Below are positions 50,461-50,618 of a stretch of DNA of 50,618 nucleotides, piece by piece (the first letter of the stretch is position 1; the number at the start of each line of letters is the position of its first letter). Position numbers and translations under genes: made by a program. The notes under the pieces are model-generated. The model saw only the letters and a program-made list of their open reading frames with translations, was not told the origin of the DNA and ran no database searches. The DNA comes from Hirudo medicinalis (lineage: Eukaryota > Annelida > Clitellata > Hirudinida > Hirudinidae). The stretch lies in assembly GCA_011800805.1 (NCBI GenBank), contig MPNW01000389.1, forward strand, positions 27,302-77,919. Direction: 5' to 3'.

Positions 50461-50618
50461 GTCCGTCTGATCATCCGTCCGTCCCTCCACCCACCCATCC
50501 ATCCATCCACCCACCCATCCATCCACCCACCCGCCCGTCCGTCCGTCCATCCATCCATCCATCCATCCACCCACCCATCCACCCACCCATCCATCCACCC
50601 ACCCGCCCGTCCGTCCGT
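50461..50618. repeat. CCATCCACCCGTCC tetranucleotide satellite running off the window
   Basis: Arrays of CCAT, CCAC and CCGT tetranucleotides in a higher-order pattern: a block CCACCCACCCGCCCGTCCGT appears at about 50525 and again at 50595, giving a period near 70 bases. It continues past the end of the window. Confidence 0.92.

Overview
The window is animal nuclear DNA: AT-rich (only the coding exons are clearly GC-richer), full of microsatellites and transposon remains, with intron-split genes that can be assembled exon by exon with matching splice phases. The gene set (serotonin-type GPCR, GSE1-like, PABIR/FAM122-like, DLG/SAP97-like, and death-domain + SEFIR adaptors of the CIKS/Act1 type) points to a bilaterian invertebrate. 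A lophotrochozoan such as an annelid (the repeat style recalls leech genomes) is my best guess, but it is only a guess.

Layout. 1-2.9 kb: trinucleotide and 18-bp tandem repeats plus two unassigned candidate exons. 2.9-7.6 kb (+): two exons of a 5-HT1/5-HT7-like receptor separated by a 3-kb intron carrying a pure 61-copy TAC array; its N-terminal exon is not identified. 9.3-13.9 kb (-): nine 3' exons of a GSE1-like chromatin corepressor subunit (about 1,022 residues visible, N-terminus not found). 14-19.3 kb: non-coding, repeat-rich. 19.36-20.64 kb (+): complete eight-exon PABIR/FAM122-like PP2A-B55 regulator, 273 aa. 22.4-32.0 kb (-): complete 23-exon discs-large gene (L27, three PDZ, SH3, HOOK insert, GK; 922 aa), with LINE, SINE and MITE remnants in its introns. 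32.7-39.2 kb: a dense transposon block (hAT MITE, Tol2-like hAT ends, a pogo element with a hAT fragment and a SINE inside it) that also holds a genuine tRNA-Arg(TCG). 39.5-46.8 kb (+): a tandem pair of CIKS/Act1-like genes, the first with a one-base frameshift, the second intact, separated by a decayed hAT element. 46.8-50.6 kb: no gene recognised; it ends in a tetranucleotide satellite.

The genes do not form a pathway. DLG (membrane scaffold), GSE1 (LSD1/HDAC corepressor), PABIR (phosphatase inhibitor) and the receptor are ordinary single-copy neighbours; the CIKS-like pair is the only local expansion and would act in IL-17-receptor-type innate signalling. The most unusual property is splicing: four of about 46 introns that I could place, in four different genes, are best explained by GC-AG boundaries, far above the roughly 1% usual in animals. 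All exon models are manual readings from splice signals, phase and remembered family motifs; no database search was run.
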